From Planctomycetota bacterium (GTDB lineage: Bacteria > Planctomycetota > UBA1135 > UBA2386), in NCBI GenBank assembly GCA_016716265.1, contig JADJWQ010000006.1, positions 930,001-994,000 of the forward strand: a stretch of DNA of 64,000 nucleotides, written 5' to 3'. How positions within the stretch are numbered: the first letter of the stretch is position 1; each line of letters starts with the position of its first letter. Under the pieces are notes generated by a model. It ran no database searches and was not told the origin of the DNA. It saw only the letters and a program-made list of their open reading frames with translations. The position numbers and the translations under genes are program-made. Shown piece by piece: positions 1 to 8,786 of the stretch.

Positions 1-520
1 CGATGCGCTCCTTCGGCGTCAGCTTCGCCTCGTCGCAGTACTGCGTGATCGGCACCCCGCGCACCAGCTCCATGGCGAAGTACGGCCGGCCGGTCGCGGT
101 GGCGCCGCCGTCGAACACCTTGGCGATGTGCGGATGGTCCATCAGCGCCAGGGCCTGCCGCTCGGCCTCGAACCGCGCCACCACCTGGCGCGTGTCCATG
201 CCCCACTTGACGACCTTCAGCGCCACCTTGCGCCGGATCGGCGACTGCTGTTCGGCCATCCACACCGTGCCGAAACCGCCCTCGCCGATCACCTCCAGCA
301 GCTTGTAGGGGCCGATGTGGTCGCCCGGGCGCTCGCCCGTCGCCGGTGCTTCCGGGAACGACGCCTGCGCGTCGTCGTGGTCACGCAGCAGCTCCTCGAC
401 GCAACGGCGCAGCGCCGCGTTGCCACCACAGGCGACGACGAGCTCACGTTCGCGCTCCACCGGCGCACGATCGACCACGGCGTCGAACACCTGGCGCACA
501 CGTTCGGGGAGCTCGGTCAT
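1..520 (-). CDS. Serine/threonine protein kinase, N-terminal part (runs off the window)
   Basis: Only the first 173 codons are present; the gene continues beyond base 1. About 55 residues precede the kinase fold, which opens with IGPYKLLEVIGEGGFGTVW (glycine-rich loop GEGGFG), followed by the lysine motif VALKVVK and MELVRGVPI of the hinge. The HRD and DFG motifs would lie outside the window. The family phosphorylates Ser/Thr on target proteins and in planctomycetes is often membrane-anchored with a sensor C-terminus; that part cannot be seen here. The gene starts 53 bp after the TolB-like gene and follows an ECF sigma factor in the same direction, so the three probably form one signalling unit. 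ATG at 518-520 is the first start that keeps the leading helix intact. Confidence 0.85.
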   Translation of the reverse strand, partial: MTELPERVRQVFDAVVDRAPVERERELVVACGGNAALRRCVEELLRDHDDAQASFPEAPATGERPGDHIGPYKLLEVIGEGGFGTVWMAEQQSPIRRKVALKVVKWGMDTRQVVARFEAERQALALMDHPHIAKVFDGGATATGRPYFAMELVRGVPITQYCDEAKLTPKERI

Positions 521-573
521 CGCATCCTCCTGGGCGAAGGGACGGGCCGCATTCTAGGGACCGCGGGAGGGAA

Positions 574-1518
574 TCACGGGTTGTGTCGCCACACCGGCCA
601 GCCGCCGCTGCTGCGGATGCGCACCAGCCCGCTGCCATCGGCGCTGCCGACGTAGATGCCGGCGGTCGCCCGGCCGCCGTCATTGCGCAGCACGATGCGG
701 CTGTCGTCCGGCGAGAACCGCGGCACGCCGATGAACAAGGCGCTGATGCCCGAGGGCGCAGGGGTCCACGGCAGCACGGTCGCATCGGCAACCGTCCAGT
801 TGGTCATGTAGAAGTCCTCGACGAACAGCTCGTCGCTCAGATGCGCCACGCTGCATCCGTAAAGGAAACCCTCGCCGATGACCGGGGTCACCGACGTCAC
901 CTGCACGCCGCCACCGGTGAGCACGCCGAGCTGGACCAGGTCGCCGCCTTCCCCCCCGGGGGGGCCCTCCCACGTGGTCCAGCCGACGTAGAGGCCGCTC
1001 GCATCCCTGGTCCAGGTCGCGGTCAGCTCGTGCTCCGGGCTGTTGGTCAGGTTCTGCAGGCCAGTGCCGTCGGTATTGACGACGAACAGGTCGCAGTAGC
1101 CGTTGGCCATCTCGGACAGGAACGCGATCTTGTAGCGACCGTCCGGACACGGCAACCGAGACCAGTCGGTGGGATGCGCGAAGCCGGACTGCGGCGCGAG
1201 GAACTGCAGACCGCTGCCATCGACGTTGACCTTGAAGATGCCCTGTTGGCCGCCGAGCACGGCCCAGAACACCAGCTGCTGACCGTCGGGCGACCAGCTC
1301 GGGTAGTCGGCCCACTCGCCGCGCTGCAGCGAGACCACGGTCCTCACGTTGCTGCCGTCGGCGTTCATGACCTTGATGCCGCTCTCGACGAAGGCGATGG
1401 CCGGGTCGGGTGGGGGCGTCGTGCCGCCACCGCCCCCCTTCTTCTGGCCGGGCAGCGGAACCGCCAACAAGATCAGACTGGCAATCGCGAACAACGACAG
1501 GGTGGTCGGCAGCTTCAT
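574..1518 (-). CDS. Secreted TolB/PD40-like beta-propeller protein
   Basis: The 314-residue product begins with MKLPTTLSLFAIASLILLAV, a typical signal peptide ending near PLPGQ, then a Gly/Pro linker. The rest is made of TolB-type blades with motifs such as MNADGSNVRTV, YPSWSPDGQQLVF, VNTDGTGLQNLT and PRFSPDDSRIVLR. Such propellers act outside the cytoplasm as binding or scaffold modules, and no catalytic motif is visible. The ATG at 1516-1518 has GGAG about six bases upstream, which fixes the start. It lies between an ECF sigma factor gene and a kinase gene on the same strand. It could be the sensory or effector partner of the kinase, but that is inference from position. Confidence 0.8.
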   Translation of the reverse strand: MKLPTTLSLFAIASLILLAVPLPGQKKGGGGGTTPPPDPAIAFVESGIKVMNADGSNVRTVVSLQRGEWADYPSWSPDGQQLVFWAVLGGQQGIFKVNVDGSGLQFLAPQSGFAHPTDWSRLPCPDGRYKIAFLSEMANGYCDLFVVNTDGTGLQNLTNSPEHELTATWTRDASGLYVGWTTWEGPPGGEGGDLVQLGVLTGGGVQVTSVTPVIGEGFLYGCSVAHLSDELFVEDFYMTNWTVADATVLPWTPAPSGISALFIGVPRFSPDDSRIVLRNDGGRATAGIYVGSADGSGLVRIRSSGGWPVWRHNP

Positions 1519-1619
1519 GGCGTCTCCGGGTTCGGGCCGCAACCGCGCGGCGTCACCCTGCTGTGCGGCGGGAGCCCGCACCGACCGCCAAGAAAACACC
1601 GCCCGCATGGGGGCCGCGC

Positions 1620-2159
1620 TCAGGCCTGCTCGCGCAGGAACCGGTACAGCCGGGCCTTGGCGAAGGTCCAGTCGCGCTGGACCGACCGCTCGGAACGGTC
1701 CAGCGTGCGGGCCACCTCGGCCACCTGCAGGCCGGCGTAGAAGCGCAGCCGCACGACCTCGGCGAGCTCCGGCGATTCGGCCTGCAGCCGCTCGATCGCC
1801 TCGTCGACCGCCAGCACCTGGCTCAGATCCCCGGCCGTCGCCAACTCGACCGAGTCCAGCGACGTCGGCAGCTTCCCTCCACCGCGCCGCAGGGCACCGC
1901 GACTGCGGGCATGGTCGACCAGGATCCGGCGCATCGCGACGGCGGCCGCGCGCCGGAAGCGGGCCGGGTCGGCAGCCGTCGCGTCGCCGCAGTGACGCAG
2001 GCGCAGGAAGGCCTCGTTGACCAGGGCCGTCGCCTGCAGGGTCTGGCTGGGCTCGCGCGCGAACATCTGGTGCGCGAGCCGGCGCAGCTCCTGGTACATG
2101 GCGAGGAACTCGGAGTCGCGGTCGCCGGGTTCGCTGGGACGCGTCGAGGCTGGCACCAT
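1620..2159 (-). CDS. ECF-type RNA polymerase sigma factor (planctomycete TIGR02999-like)
   Basis: The 179-residue protein has a region-2-like segment (YQELRRLAHQMF, ATALVNEAFLRL, RRILVDHARSRG) and a region 4 with PELAEVVRLRFYAGLQVAEVARTL and RSVQRDWTFAKARLYR. This pattern is that of the short sigma factors abundant in planctomycetes, which direct transcription of a small regulon and are usually paired with kinases rather than classical anti-sigma factors. A TolB-like secreted protein and a kinase follow on the same strand. The ATG at 2159 is preferred; a GTG at 2186 would add nine residues. Neither has a clear ribosome binding site. Confidence 0.85.
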   Translation of the reverse strand: MVPASTRPSEPGDRDSEFLAMYQELRRLAHQMFAREPSQTLQATALVNEAFLRLRHCGDATAADPARFRRAAAVAMRRILVDHARSRGALRRGGGKLPTSLDSVELATAGDLSQVLAVDEAIERLQAESPELAEVVRLRFYAGLQVAEVARTLDRSERSVQRDWTFAKARLYRFLREQA

Positions 2160-2217
2160 GGAGCGGAGCGGAGGATAGCACGGCACACGGCCGCTGACTC
2201 GGCGCGCCTACACCGCT

Positions 2218-2235
2218 CCGTGAGCAGCCTCACGG
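2218..2235. repeat. Small perfect inverted repeat upstream of the sigma factor gene
   Basis: CCGTGAG and CTCACGG are separated by four bases. The hairpin lies about 60 bp upstream of the sigma factor start, in the space shared with the end of the DedA-ATP-grasp gene. No T-tract follows on either strand, so it is not a standard terminator. It could be an operator or a chance palindrome. Confidence 0.3.
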
Positions 2236-2406
2236 CTCCGGGCGAGGGCGTGCGGGCACGGCCTCGATGACCCGCGCGTCGGCTGCGTCGCCATGACGCA
2301 GCGCTACGAGTCGTCAGCAGGGATCCCGCCGCGTCGCGCGCCCGCTCGTCGTCGCCCCGCTGGAACGACGAAACACCACCGGGGGGCTTCCGTGCGGGGC
2401 CGCCTG

Positions 2407-4125
2407 CTACCCTCCCGCAGCCGTTCCGATCCGTTCATCCGCGGGACCGCTCGCCGGCGCCTCGAACCGGACCCGCCGGCGCACCGCCGGGATCAGCGCG
2501 AGCAGGCGCCAGAACGACATCGGTGTCGCGCGGCCGGCGGCGACGTTCGCGGCACCGGTCGCGCAGGCCGCCCGCCAGTGGTCGCGCAGGTCGCGGAGCC
2601 CGCGGCGCACCGGGTAGCCCGGCTGGTAGACGTGCGCCGGCTCGCCGGTGACGCCGTTCAGCTCCAGCACGCGGATGCCCACACCCGCGCGCAGCGCGTC
2701 GGCGTCCGGCACGCGCACGTCGAAGCGCCCGAAGTCGAGGCCGTCGACCCCGGCCATGAACCCGTCGAGCGCCACCAGCAGCTCCGGCGTCGCCAGCTCC
2801 CGCGCGTCGAGGAAGGTCGCACCGCGACAGTGCGTGCCGAGTTCGCCGAGGCTGACGCGCTCGCCCGCCGCCGGCACCGACTGCAGGCGCGCCGCCTGCT
2901 GGTGCAGGTGGAAGCGCGCCATCGCGACCGCGCGCGCATCGCCGAGGATCAGCTCCTCGAGCGTGCTCCGGCCGTCGCCGACCAGCACCGGCGGCACCTT
3001 GCGCGCAATCGAGCGCAGCTCGCCGCGGCCGTCGCCGCCCGGCAGCCGCCGCCAGACGATGCCGAACTCCTCGCCGGCGACGAAGCGCTGCACGATCGCG
3101 TCGAACGGGCAGCTCAGGAGCCAGGCGCGCGCAGCGTCGAGCTCGCGCACGATCGCGACGCCCGCACCGCGCTCGCCGATGTCCGGCTTCAGCACCGCGC
3201 GACCGGCGGCGAGGTGGCGCTCGATCACCGCCAGGCGCTCCTCGAGCGGCGCGGTCCGCGGCAGGAAGTCCCACGGCGCGACCGCGACCGGCAGCCCGGG
3301 ATCCGCCGGGAGCTGCCGCAGGATCGCCGCCTTCGACTCGAACACGATGCCGCCGAGCGGCACGCCGGGATTGCAGGCCGAGAACAGGCAGGCCGTACGC
3401 GTCCGCAATGCAATGCGGATCAGGTCGAGCGTGATCGGCGTGTAGACCCACAGCGGCGGCCAGTACTCCCAGGCGACCAACCGGCGCCAGCCTCCGTACA
3501 GCAGTCGACGCCCGCGCCACGTCGCGAGCGCGGTCGCCAGCCGGACCACCAGCAAGCCACCGAGCAGGGCGAGCGGCAGCGCCAGCCACGCCAGGCCGCC
3601 CCACGCGCTCAGCGCATCCGCCACCGCGCGCCCGGCGACCATCGACAGCCCGACCAGCAGCGGGGTCCACAGCACGACCGCCACACCGAGCACGATCGCG
3701 AAGCGCGCGAACGGCCAGCGGATCGCACCGGCACTCAGGTAGCAGACGACGCGGGCACCGGGCACGAAGCGCGACACGAACAGGATGCGGGTGCCGTGGC
3801 GCGCGAAGCGCTCGCGCCAGGGCCGCCGGCCGGCGGCGGCCTGCAGCCGGCGCTTCACGAAGCCCCAGCGCACGAGCCCGGCGGCCGCGGCGCGCCCGAG
3901 TCCGTACAGGCCGAGGTCGCCGAGCCAGATGCCGAGCGTGCAGGCTGCGATCGCCGCGGCCGGCGACACGGCGCCCTCCGCCGCCAGCACGCCGCCGGCG
4001 ACGCAGGCGAGGTCCTCGCTCGCGAAGGTGCCGAGGAACAGCACACCGGGCAGCCAGGTGCCGCTCGGATCGAGGCCGCCGAGCAGCCGGCGCAGCCAGT
4101 CGCCGTCCGCGGGCAGCACGTTCAT
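2407..4125 (-). CDS. DedA-family membrane domain fused to an ATP-grasp ligase domain
   Basis: The 572-residue protein joins two modules. Residues 1 to about 200 resemble the DedA/VTT family of membrane proteins (FASEDLACVAGGVLA, a Gly-rich helix, RFVPGARVVCYLSAGA, then more hydrophobic helices); DedA relatives act as lipid scramblases or transporters. From about residue 230 a cytoplasmic segment leads into an ATP-grasp fold: AVLKPDIGERGAGVAIVRE (ATP loop), VQRFVAGEEFGIVWRR, IARKVPPVLVGDG, and a metal-binding IRVLELNGVTGEPAHVYQPG. ATP-grasp enzymes couple a carboxylate to an amine or thiol through an acyl phosphate. A lipid-linked or envelope substrate is suggested by the fusion, not shown. 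ATG at 4123-4125; the upstream gene ends 13 bp away, so it is probably the last gene of an operon with the S9 peptidase. Confidence 0.8.
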   Translation of the reverse strand: MNVLPADGDWLRRLLGGLDPSGTWLPGVLFLGTFASEDLACVAGGVLAAEGAVSPAAAIAACTLGIWLGDLGLYGLGRAAAAGLVRWGFVKRRLQAAAGRRPWRERFARHGTRILFVSRFVPGARVVCYLSAGAIRWPFARFAIVLGVAVVLWTPLLVGLSMVAGRAVADALSAWGGLAWLALPLALLGGLLVVRLATALATWRGRRLLYGGWRRLVAWEYWPPLWVYTPITLDLIRIALRTRTACLFSACNPGVPLGGIVFESKAAILRQLPADPGLPVAVAPWDFLPRTAPLEERLAVIERHLAAGRAVLKPDIGERGAGVAIVRELDAARAWLLSCPFDAIVQRFVAGEEFGIVWRRLPGGDGRGELRSIARKVPPVLVGDGRSTLEELILGDARAVAMARFHLHQQAARLQSVPAAGERVSLGELGTHCRGATFLDARELATPELLVALDGFMAGVDGLDFGRFDVRVPDADALRAGVGIRVLELNGVTGEPAHVYQPGYPVRRGLRDLRDHWRAACATGAANVAAGRATPMSFWRLLALIPAVRRRVRFEAPASGPADERIGTAAGG

Positions 4126-4138
4126 CGCGATCCCGCGC

Positions 4139-4786
4139 TCACGGCGGCCCACCCACCGCGAGCACCTGCCGCGCTGCGCGGGCCGCGGTCGCGGCGAGCC
4201 GCATCCGCGCCAGACCGACGCGGGCAGCGCGCACGAACGAGGTCGGGTCGAGCGGTGCTGCCGCGAGCGCCGCGCGCTCGTCGTCGCCGGTCGCGAAGGT
4301 GCGGGCGTCGAGGAAGTGCAGCTGGTCGCACAGCGCAACGAGCGAGCCGAAGCACCAATCCTCGCCGTCGGGGCGCGGAGCGACGAACGTGAAGTCGAAG
4401 TCGGCCGGCAGCCAGCAGTCGGCGGCGACGACATGGCCATACAGCGACGGCGAGAAGTTCGCCGCGCGCGCGGCGCGCCACAGCGGGTCGTCGTCGAGCT
4501 GCGCCGGCAGCGCGTCGGGCAATTCGGCATCCGTGCGCTCGGCGTGGATCGCGAGCAGCCGGACGGCATCGAGCCCGGCCCCGAGCTCGGCCGTCGAGCC
4601 CGGCGCAGCTGGCTCCTCGCGCCAGTCGAGCGCGCCACGGATCCGACCGCCGAGGGCCGCTTCGAGATCGTCGCGCCACGCCTCGACGCCGGCGACCCGC
4701 GTGAGCGCGCCGTGGCCGTCACCGCCCGCGAAGTAGCGGCACAGCGGGCCGACCCAGAGCCACCGATCGCGCGCCGTCGCGGTCAC
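4139..4786 (-). CDS. Hypothetical protein between peptidase and DedA-ATP-grasp
   Basis: This is a 215-residue soluble protein that I do not recognise. It begins at GTG (4784-4786), overlapping the stop of the upstream S9 peptidase by four bases (GTGA), so the two are translationally coupled. Visible features are an N-terminal RDRWLWVGPLCRYFAGGDG, a central NFSPSLYGHVVAADCWLP, and a Cys/Asp-containing DWCFGSLVALCDQLHFLDAR. The C-terminus is Ala/Arg-rich and helical. No signal peptide or membrane segment is seen. An uncharacterised DUF is likely; I assign no function. Confidence 0.7.
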   Translation of the reverse strand: MTATARDRWLWVGPLCRYFAGGDGHGALTRVAGVEAWRDDLEAALGGRIRGALDWREEPAAPGSTAELGAGLDAVRLLAIHAERTDAELPDALPAQLDDDPLWRAARAANFSPSLYGHVVAADCWLPADFDFTFVAPRPDGEDWCFGSLVALCDQLHFLDARTFATGDDERAALAAAPLDPTSFVRAARVGLARMRLAATAARAARQVLAVGGPP

Positions 4787-6993
4787 CGCGGCCGTCCACC
4801 GTCGAGGTGCTCGTCGAGGAACGCCTCGATCGTGTCGAACAGATGGAGCTGCTGCGCGAAGTCCTCGATGCCGTGTCGCACGTGTGGATAGGGCATGAAT
4901 CGGAAGCTCCTGCGCGCCTGCTGCAGCGCGAAGCTCAACGCCAGGCTGTTCCGCATGTGCACGTTCTCGTCCATCGTCGAGTGCACGAGCAGCAGGTGGC
5001 CGTTCAGGTTCGCGGCCGCCTCGAGCACACTGCCCTTCGAGTAGCCCTCGACGTTGGTCTGCGGCAGCCCCATGTAGCGCTCGGTGTAGATCGAGTCGTA
5101 GAAGCGCCAATCGGTGACCGGATTGACGGCGACGCCGACACTCCACTTCTTCGAGTGGGTCAGGTTGTAGAGCGTCTGGTAGCCACCGTAGCTCCAGCCC
5201 CAGATCGCGACGCGCTCCGGATCGGCGTAGCCCTGGCCGAGCAGCCAGTCGACGCCGTCCTCGAGGTCGCGGAGCTCGGACTGGCCGAAGCTGCGGAACG
5301 CCGCGCAGGCCGACTCGCGACCCTTACCGCTCGCCGATCGGTTGTCGCACAGGAACACGAGGTAGCCGCGCTGTGCCATACGACAATGCCAGAGGAAGTC
5401 GCGCCATGACCAGCGGTCGAGCACCTGCGGTGTCTTCGGACCGGCATAGATGTGGCACAGCACCGCGTACTTCTTCGCGGGGTCGAAGTTGCGCGGCCGG
5501 ATGACCAGCGCCTCCATCGGGAAGCCGTCGCGGGCGGGGATCGTCACGAACTCGGGCCGCTGCACGCCGAACGCCGCCAGCGCGCGGTCGTCGCTCTCGA
5601 CGATGCGGGCAGTGACGTTGCCGTCGGCGTCGCGCACCGTGCGCCGCAGCTTGTGGTCGATCGCCGAGAACTCGTCGACCAGCCGGGAGCCGTCCGGGGC
5701 GAAGTCGACCTCGTGCCAGCCGTCGTCGGTCGTCAGCCGCGTGACCGCGCCACCGGCGAGGCCGACGGCGAACAGGTTCTGCTGCGTCGGCGCGTCCTTG
5801 TCGGACAGGAAGTAGACGCGGCCCCCCGCCTCGTCGACGTGGACGATCTTCTCGGCGTCGTAGCGGCCCTCGGTCAGCCGCCCGACCAGCTCGCCGTCGG
5901 CGCGGTAGCGGTAGATGTGCTCGAACCCGTCACGCTCGCTGAGCCACAGGAACTCCTCGCCGCCCTTCAGGAACAGCGGCTCGACACCGGGCTCGACCCA
6001 GCACGGGCTGCCCTCCATGAACACCGGGCGGTAGCCACCGGTCGTCGCGTCCGCGGCGAGCATCCGCAGCCAGCGCTGCTCGCGGTCCTGCACCTGGTAG
6101 AAGACCTCGCTGCCGTCCGGCCGCCAGGTCACCCGCACGATCAGCGGGTCGGCCTGTCGCCACTCGCCCATGTCGACCCAGCGCACCGGCCCACCGCCGA
6201 CGTCCGCGATGCCGAGCGCGACGATCGGGTTCGGCTCGCCGGCGAGCGGATAGCGGATGTGCTCGGCGACCGCGCGGCCGGGCCGGTCGTTGGGGATCAC
6301 GAGCTCTTCGACCGGCGTCTGGTCGATCTTCAGGAACGCGATCCGCGTCGAGTCCGGCGACCACCAGAACGCCTTGAAGTTGCCGCGGCCGTATACCTCC
6401 TCCTGGTAGACCCAGTCGAGGCGGCCGTTGAGCACCAGCTCGCTGCCGTCGGCGGTCAGCGGCAAGGGCTCGCCGCCGTCGACCGGCACGACGAACAGGT
6501 CACCGCCCTGCACGTAGGCGACCAGCGAGCCGTCGGGCGACACGTCCGCGCCGACCTCCTCGGCCGGCGAGCGCGTCAGCCGGCGCGCGGCTCCCGAGCC
6601 ACGGTCGTACCAGAACAGGTCGTTCGCCATCGCGACGACGAATCCGGAGTGGTCCTTCGCCCAGGTGAAGGCGTCGGCCTCCGCGGTCGCCTCGGCGATC
6701 AGCTCGTCGCGGAGCCCGGGCAGCGCGGCGAACGCGGCGCGGAAGTCGCGCGGCACGAAGTCCTCGGCGGCCGCGGGGTTGCTCGCCGGGCGGGCCTGCC
6801 ACACCCCCGCCTGGTCGTCGAAGGCGAGGAAGCGCTCGGCGTCGACCCAGCCGCGCGGCTCGACGTCCTGCCGCAGCATGAACTGGTCGAGCCCGAAGCA
6901 GGCCTCGAGGCTGAGGTCACGGGCGCGCTGCGCCCGGAGCGCGGGTGCCAGCAGCGCAGCGGCGAGCGCGGCGATCGTCAGGGGTCGACACAT
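4783..6993 (-). CDS. Secreted S9 prolyl oligopeptidase, dipeptidyl-peptidase IV type
   Basis: The 736-residue protein has a signal peptide (MCRPLTIAALAAALLAPALR), a DPP-IV N-terminal beta-propeller (WSPDSTRIAFLKIDQ, VTWRPDGSEVFYQVQ) and a C-terminal alpha/beta hydrolase. The nucleophile lies in GWSYGGYQTLYNL, the acid in HSTMDENVHMRNS and the histidine in PHVRHGIEDF, so the triad is complete. A propeller Glu pair for binding the substrate N-terminus is plausible in the YQEEVYGRGNFK segment. Such enzymes remove Xaa-Pro dipeptides in the periplasm or outside the cell. Length fits the family. It heads a coupled series with the unknown protein (4-bp overlap) and the DedA-ATP-grasp gene. Confidence 0.92.
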   Translation of the reverse strand: MCRPLTIAALAAALLAPALRAQRARDLSLEACFGLDQFMLRQDVEPRGWVDAERFLAFDDQAGVWQARPASNPAAAEDFVPRDFRAAFAALPGLRDELIAEATAEADAFTWAKDHSGFVVAMANDLFWYDRGSGAARRLTRSPAEEVGADVSPDGSLVAYVQGGDLFVVPVDGGEPLPLTADGSELVLNGRLDWVYQEEVYGRGNFKAFWWSPDSTRIAFLKIDQTPVEELVIPNDRPGRAVAEHIRYPLAGEPNPIVALGIADVGGGPVRWVDMGEWRQADPLIVRVTWRPDGSEVFYQVQDREQRWLRMLAADATTGGYRPVFMEGSPCWVEPGVEPLFLKGGEEFLWLSERDGFEHIYRYRADGELVGRLTEGRYDAEKIVHVDEAGGRVYFLSDKDAPTQQNLFAVGLAGGAVTRLTTDDGWHEVDFAPDGSRLVDEFSAIDHKLRRTVRDADGNVTARIVESDDRALAAFGVQRPEFVTIPARDGFPMEALVIRPRNFDPAKKYAVLCHIYAGPKTPQVLDRWSWRDFLWHCRMAQRGYLVFLCDNRSASGKGRESACAAFRSFGQSELRDLEDGVDWLLGQGYADPERVAIWGWSYGGYQTLYNLTHSKKWSVGVAVNPVTDWRFYDSIYTERYMGLPQTNVEGYSKGSVLEAAANLNGHLLLVHSTMDENVHMRNSLALSFALQQARRSFRFMPYPHVRHGIEDFAQQLHLFDTIEAFLDEHLDGGRPR

Positions 6994-7060
6994 GCGCGGC
7001 GATCATGGCCGGCTGCGGCCCGGCTCGCCAGCGACGGTCGGGTCCGCGGCGCGGCGCGGC

Positions 7061-8056
7061 TCAGCGCTCCTCGGGCTTCGGGTCGCGGAGCATCAGCGCG
7101 GCGACCGCGTCGCGCGGCGGCAGCCCCTCGAACAGCACCTCGCAGACGATCTCGCAGATCGGCATCTCGATGCCCAGCGCGCGCGCCCGCTCGCGGACCA
7201 CGCGCGAGGTCCACACGCCCTCGGCGACCTTCGGTGTCGACGCGAGGATCTGCTCGAGCGTCTCGCCGCGGCCGATGCGCTCGCCGAACGCACGGTTGCG
7301 GCCGTGGCGGCTGAAGGTGGTGACCGCCAGATCGCCGACCCCCGCGATGCCCGAGAAGGTCGCCTCGCGCGCGCCGCAGGCGAGGCCGAAGCGGGTCATC
7401 TCGACCAGCCCGCGGGACAGGATCGCCGCCTTGCTGTTGTCGCCGAGGCCGAGCCCCTCGGCGATGCCGGCGGCGAGCGCCATGACGTTCTTGACCGCGC
7501 CGCACAGCTCGACTCCGAGCGGATCGTCGTTGCGGTAGACGCGCAGGCTCGCGTGCGACAGCTCCCGCTGCAGGTGCTCCTGCAGCGCCTCGCCGCCGTC
7601 GCCGGCGATCACCAGCACGGCCGGCAGCCCGCGCGCGACCTCCTCGGCATGGCTCGGGCCGCTGAGCACCAGCACCGGGCGACCGGGCGCGACCGCGGCG
7701 AGCACCTCGGTCGGCCGCGCGCCGGTGCGCTCCTCGAGCCCCTTGGACAGCGAGACGAGCGCCACGCCGGCCGGCAGCGCGCCGGCGAGGCCCGCGACCG
7801 TCGCCCGGACGTGCTGGGTCGGGACCGCGACCAGCACCGCCTCGGCTCCCGCCAGCGCCCGCGCGGCGTCGGTGGTCACCAGCACGTCGGCGGGCAGCGC
7901 GACGTCCGGCAGGTAGAGGGCGTTGACGCGGGTGGCGGCGATCGCCGCGGTGTGCGCGGGGTCGTGCCCCCACAGCCGCGCCTCGTGACCGCCGCGCTGT
8001 ACCGCGATCGCCATCGCGAAGCCGAACCCGCCGTTGCCGAGCACCGCGATCCTCAC
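7061..8056 (-). CDS. gpsA: NAD(P)-dependent glycerol-3-phosphate dehydrogenase
   Basis: The 331-residue protein starts with a Rossmann motif, RIAVLGNGGFGFAMAIAVQR, and carries the family signatures LSGPSHAEEVARGLP, ELCGAVKNVMALAAGIAEGL (catalytic Lys) and FSGIAGVGDLAVTTFSRHGR. It reduces dihydroxyacetone phosphate to sn-glycerol 3-phosphate for phospholipid synthesis. The usual GNGGWG of the family reads GNGGFG here, a mild variation. The GTG start at 8054-8056 overlaps the plsY stop by four bases (GTGA). PlsY acylates the product of this enzyme, so the pair forms one pathway step pair in the cytoplasm and membrane. Confidence 0.95.
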   Translation of the reverse strand: MRIAVLGNGGFGFAMAIAVQRGGHEARLWGHDPAHTAAIAATRVNALYLPDVALPADVLVTTDAARALAGAEAVLVAVPTQHVRATVAGLAGALPAGVALVSLSKGLEERTGARPTEVLAAVAPGRPVLVLSGPSHAEEVARGLPAVLVIAGDGGEALQEHLQRELSHASLRVYRNDDPLGVELCGAVKNVMALAAGIAEGLGLGDNSKAAILSRGLVEMTRFGLACGAREATFSGIAGVGDLAVTTFSRHGRNRAFGERIGRGETLEQILASTPKVAEGVWTSRVVRERARALGIEMPICEIVCEVLFEGLPPRDAVAALMLRDPKPEER

Positions 8057-8679
8057 GGCTCGACCTCCGCGGCGGCGCGCCGCTCGCGAACGGCCGCGCG
8101 CAGGTTGCTGCGGTGCGTCCAGAACAGGAACGCCATCGCGGCGAGCGCGAGGGTCGTCGCCGGCAGGCGTGCGCCGAACGCGGTCGCCGGCGCGCGCAAC
8201 ACGGTCGCCAGCGCGAGCGCCACGCCGAGCGCCAGCGAGCCGACGAACACGCGGCGCGTCAGCGCGAACACCGCGCCGAACGTCGCCAGCGCGACCAGCA
8301 GCGCGAGCGGCTCGACCGCCGCGAACACACCGGTGGTCGTCGCGACCCCCTTGCCACCCCGCAGCCCGAGGAACGGCGAGAAGCAGTGGCCGAGGATCGC
8401 GGCCGCGCCGACGAGCACGGCGGCGAGGATCGAGCCGTCGCCGGCAAGCCAGGGACCGAACGTCAGCGCCGGCACGCAGCCCTTCGCGAAGTCGAGCAGG
8501 TAGATCGCGAAGAACACCAGCGAGCGCCCACGCCCGGTGAAGGCGCGCGACGCATTGGTCGCGCCGACGTTGCCGGAGCCGATCGTGCGGATGTCGACGC
8601 CGCGGAACACCCGCACCAGGACCAGCCCGAACGGAATGCCGCCCAGAAGCCACGCGATCAGGCACGCGAGCGCCAGCAT
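8053..8679 (-). CDS. plsY: Glycerol-3-phosphate acyltransferase PlsY
   Basis: The 208-residue integral membrane protein has about five hydrophobic segments and the conserved cytoplasmic loops SGNVGATNASRAF, HCFSPFLGLRGGKGVATTTG and a C-terminal FWTHRSNL. PlsY transfers an acyl group from acyl phosphate to glycerol 3-phosphate, the first step of phosphatidic acid synthesis in most bacteria. The ATG at 8677-8679 gives the usual family length. It lies upstream of gpsA with a GTGA overlap and is divergent from the HyuA-like gene, with 107 bp between the two starts that must hold both promoters. Confidence 0.95.
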   Translation of the reverse strand: MLALACLIAWLLGGIPFGLVLVRVFRGVDIRTIGSGNVGATNASRAFTGRGRSLVFFAIYLLDFAKGCVPALTFGPWLAGDGSILAAVLVGAAAILGHCFSPFLGLRGGKGVATTTGVFAAVEPLALLVALATFGAVFALTRRVFVGSLALGVALALATVLRAPATAFGARLPATTLALAAMAFLFWTHRSNLRAAVRERRAAAEVEP

Positions 8680-8786
8680 GTCGTCCGAGGCTACGGTGCG
8701 GCGGGCGCGCGCGCGACCGTCGGCACGCGCGCGCGCCGGCGGCGAATGGCGTGATCGCGGCGCGCGGCCGGCTACAGTCGCGCCGC

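Noticed and set aside
2310..2345. AGCAGGGATC similar to the palindromic repeat arm
   Set aside because: Only about 11 bases match and the surrounding bases do not follow the arm; chance similarity is likely.
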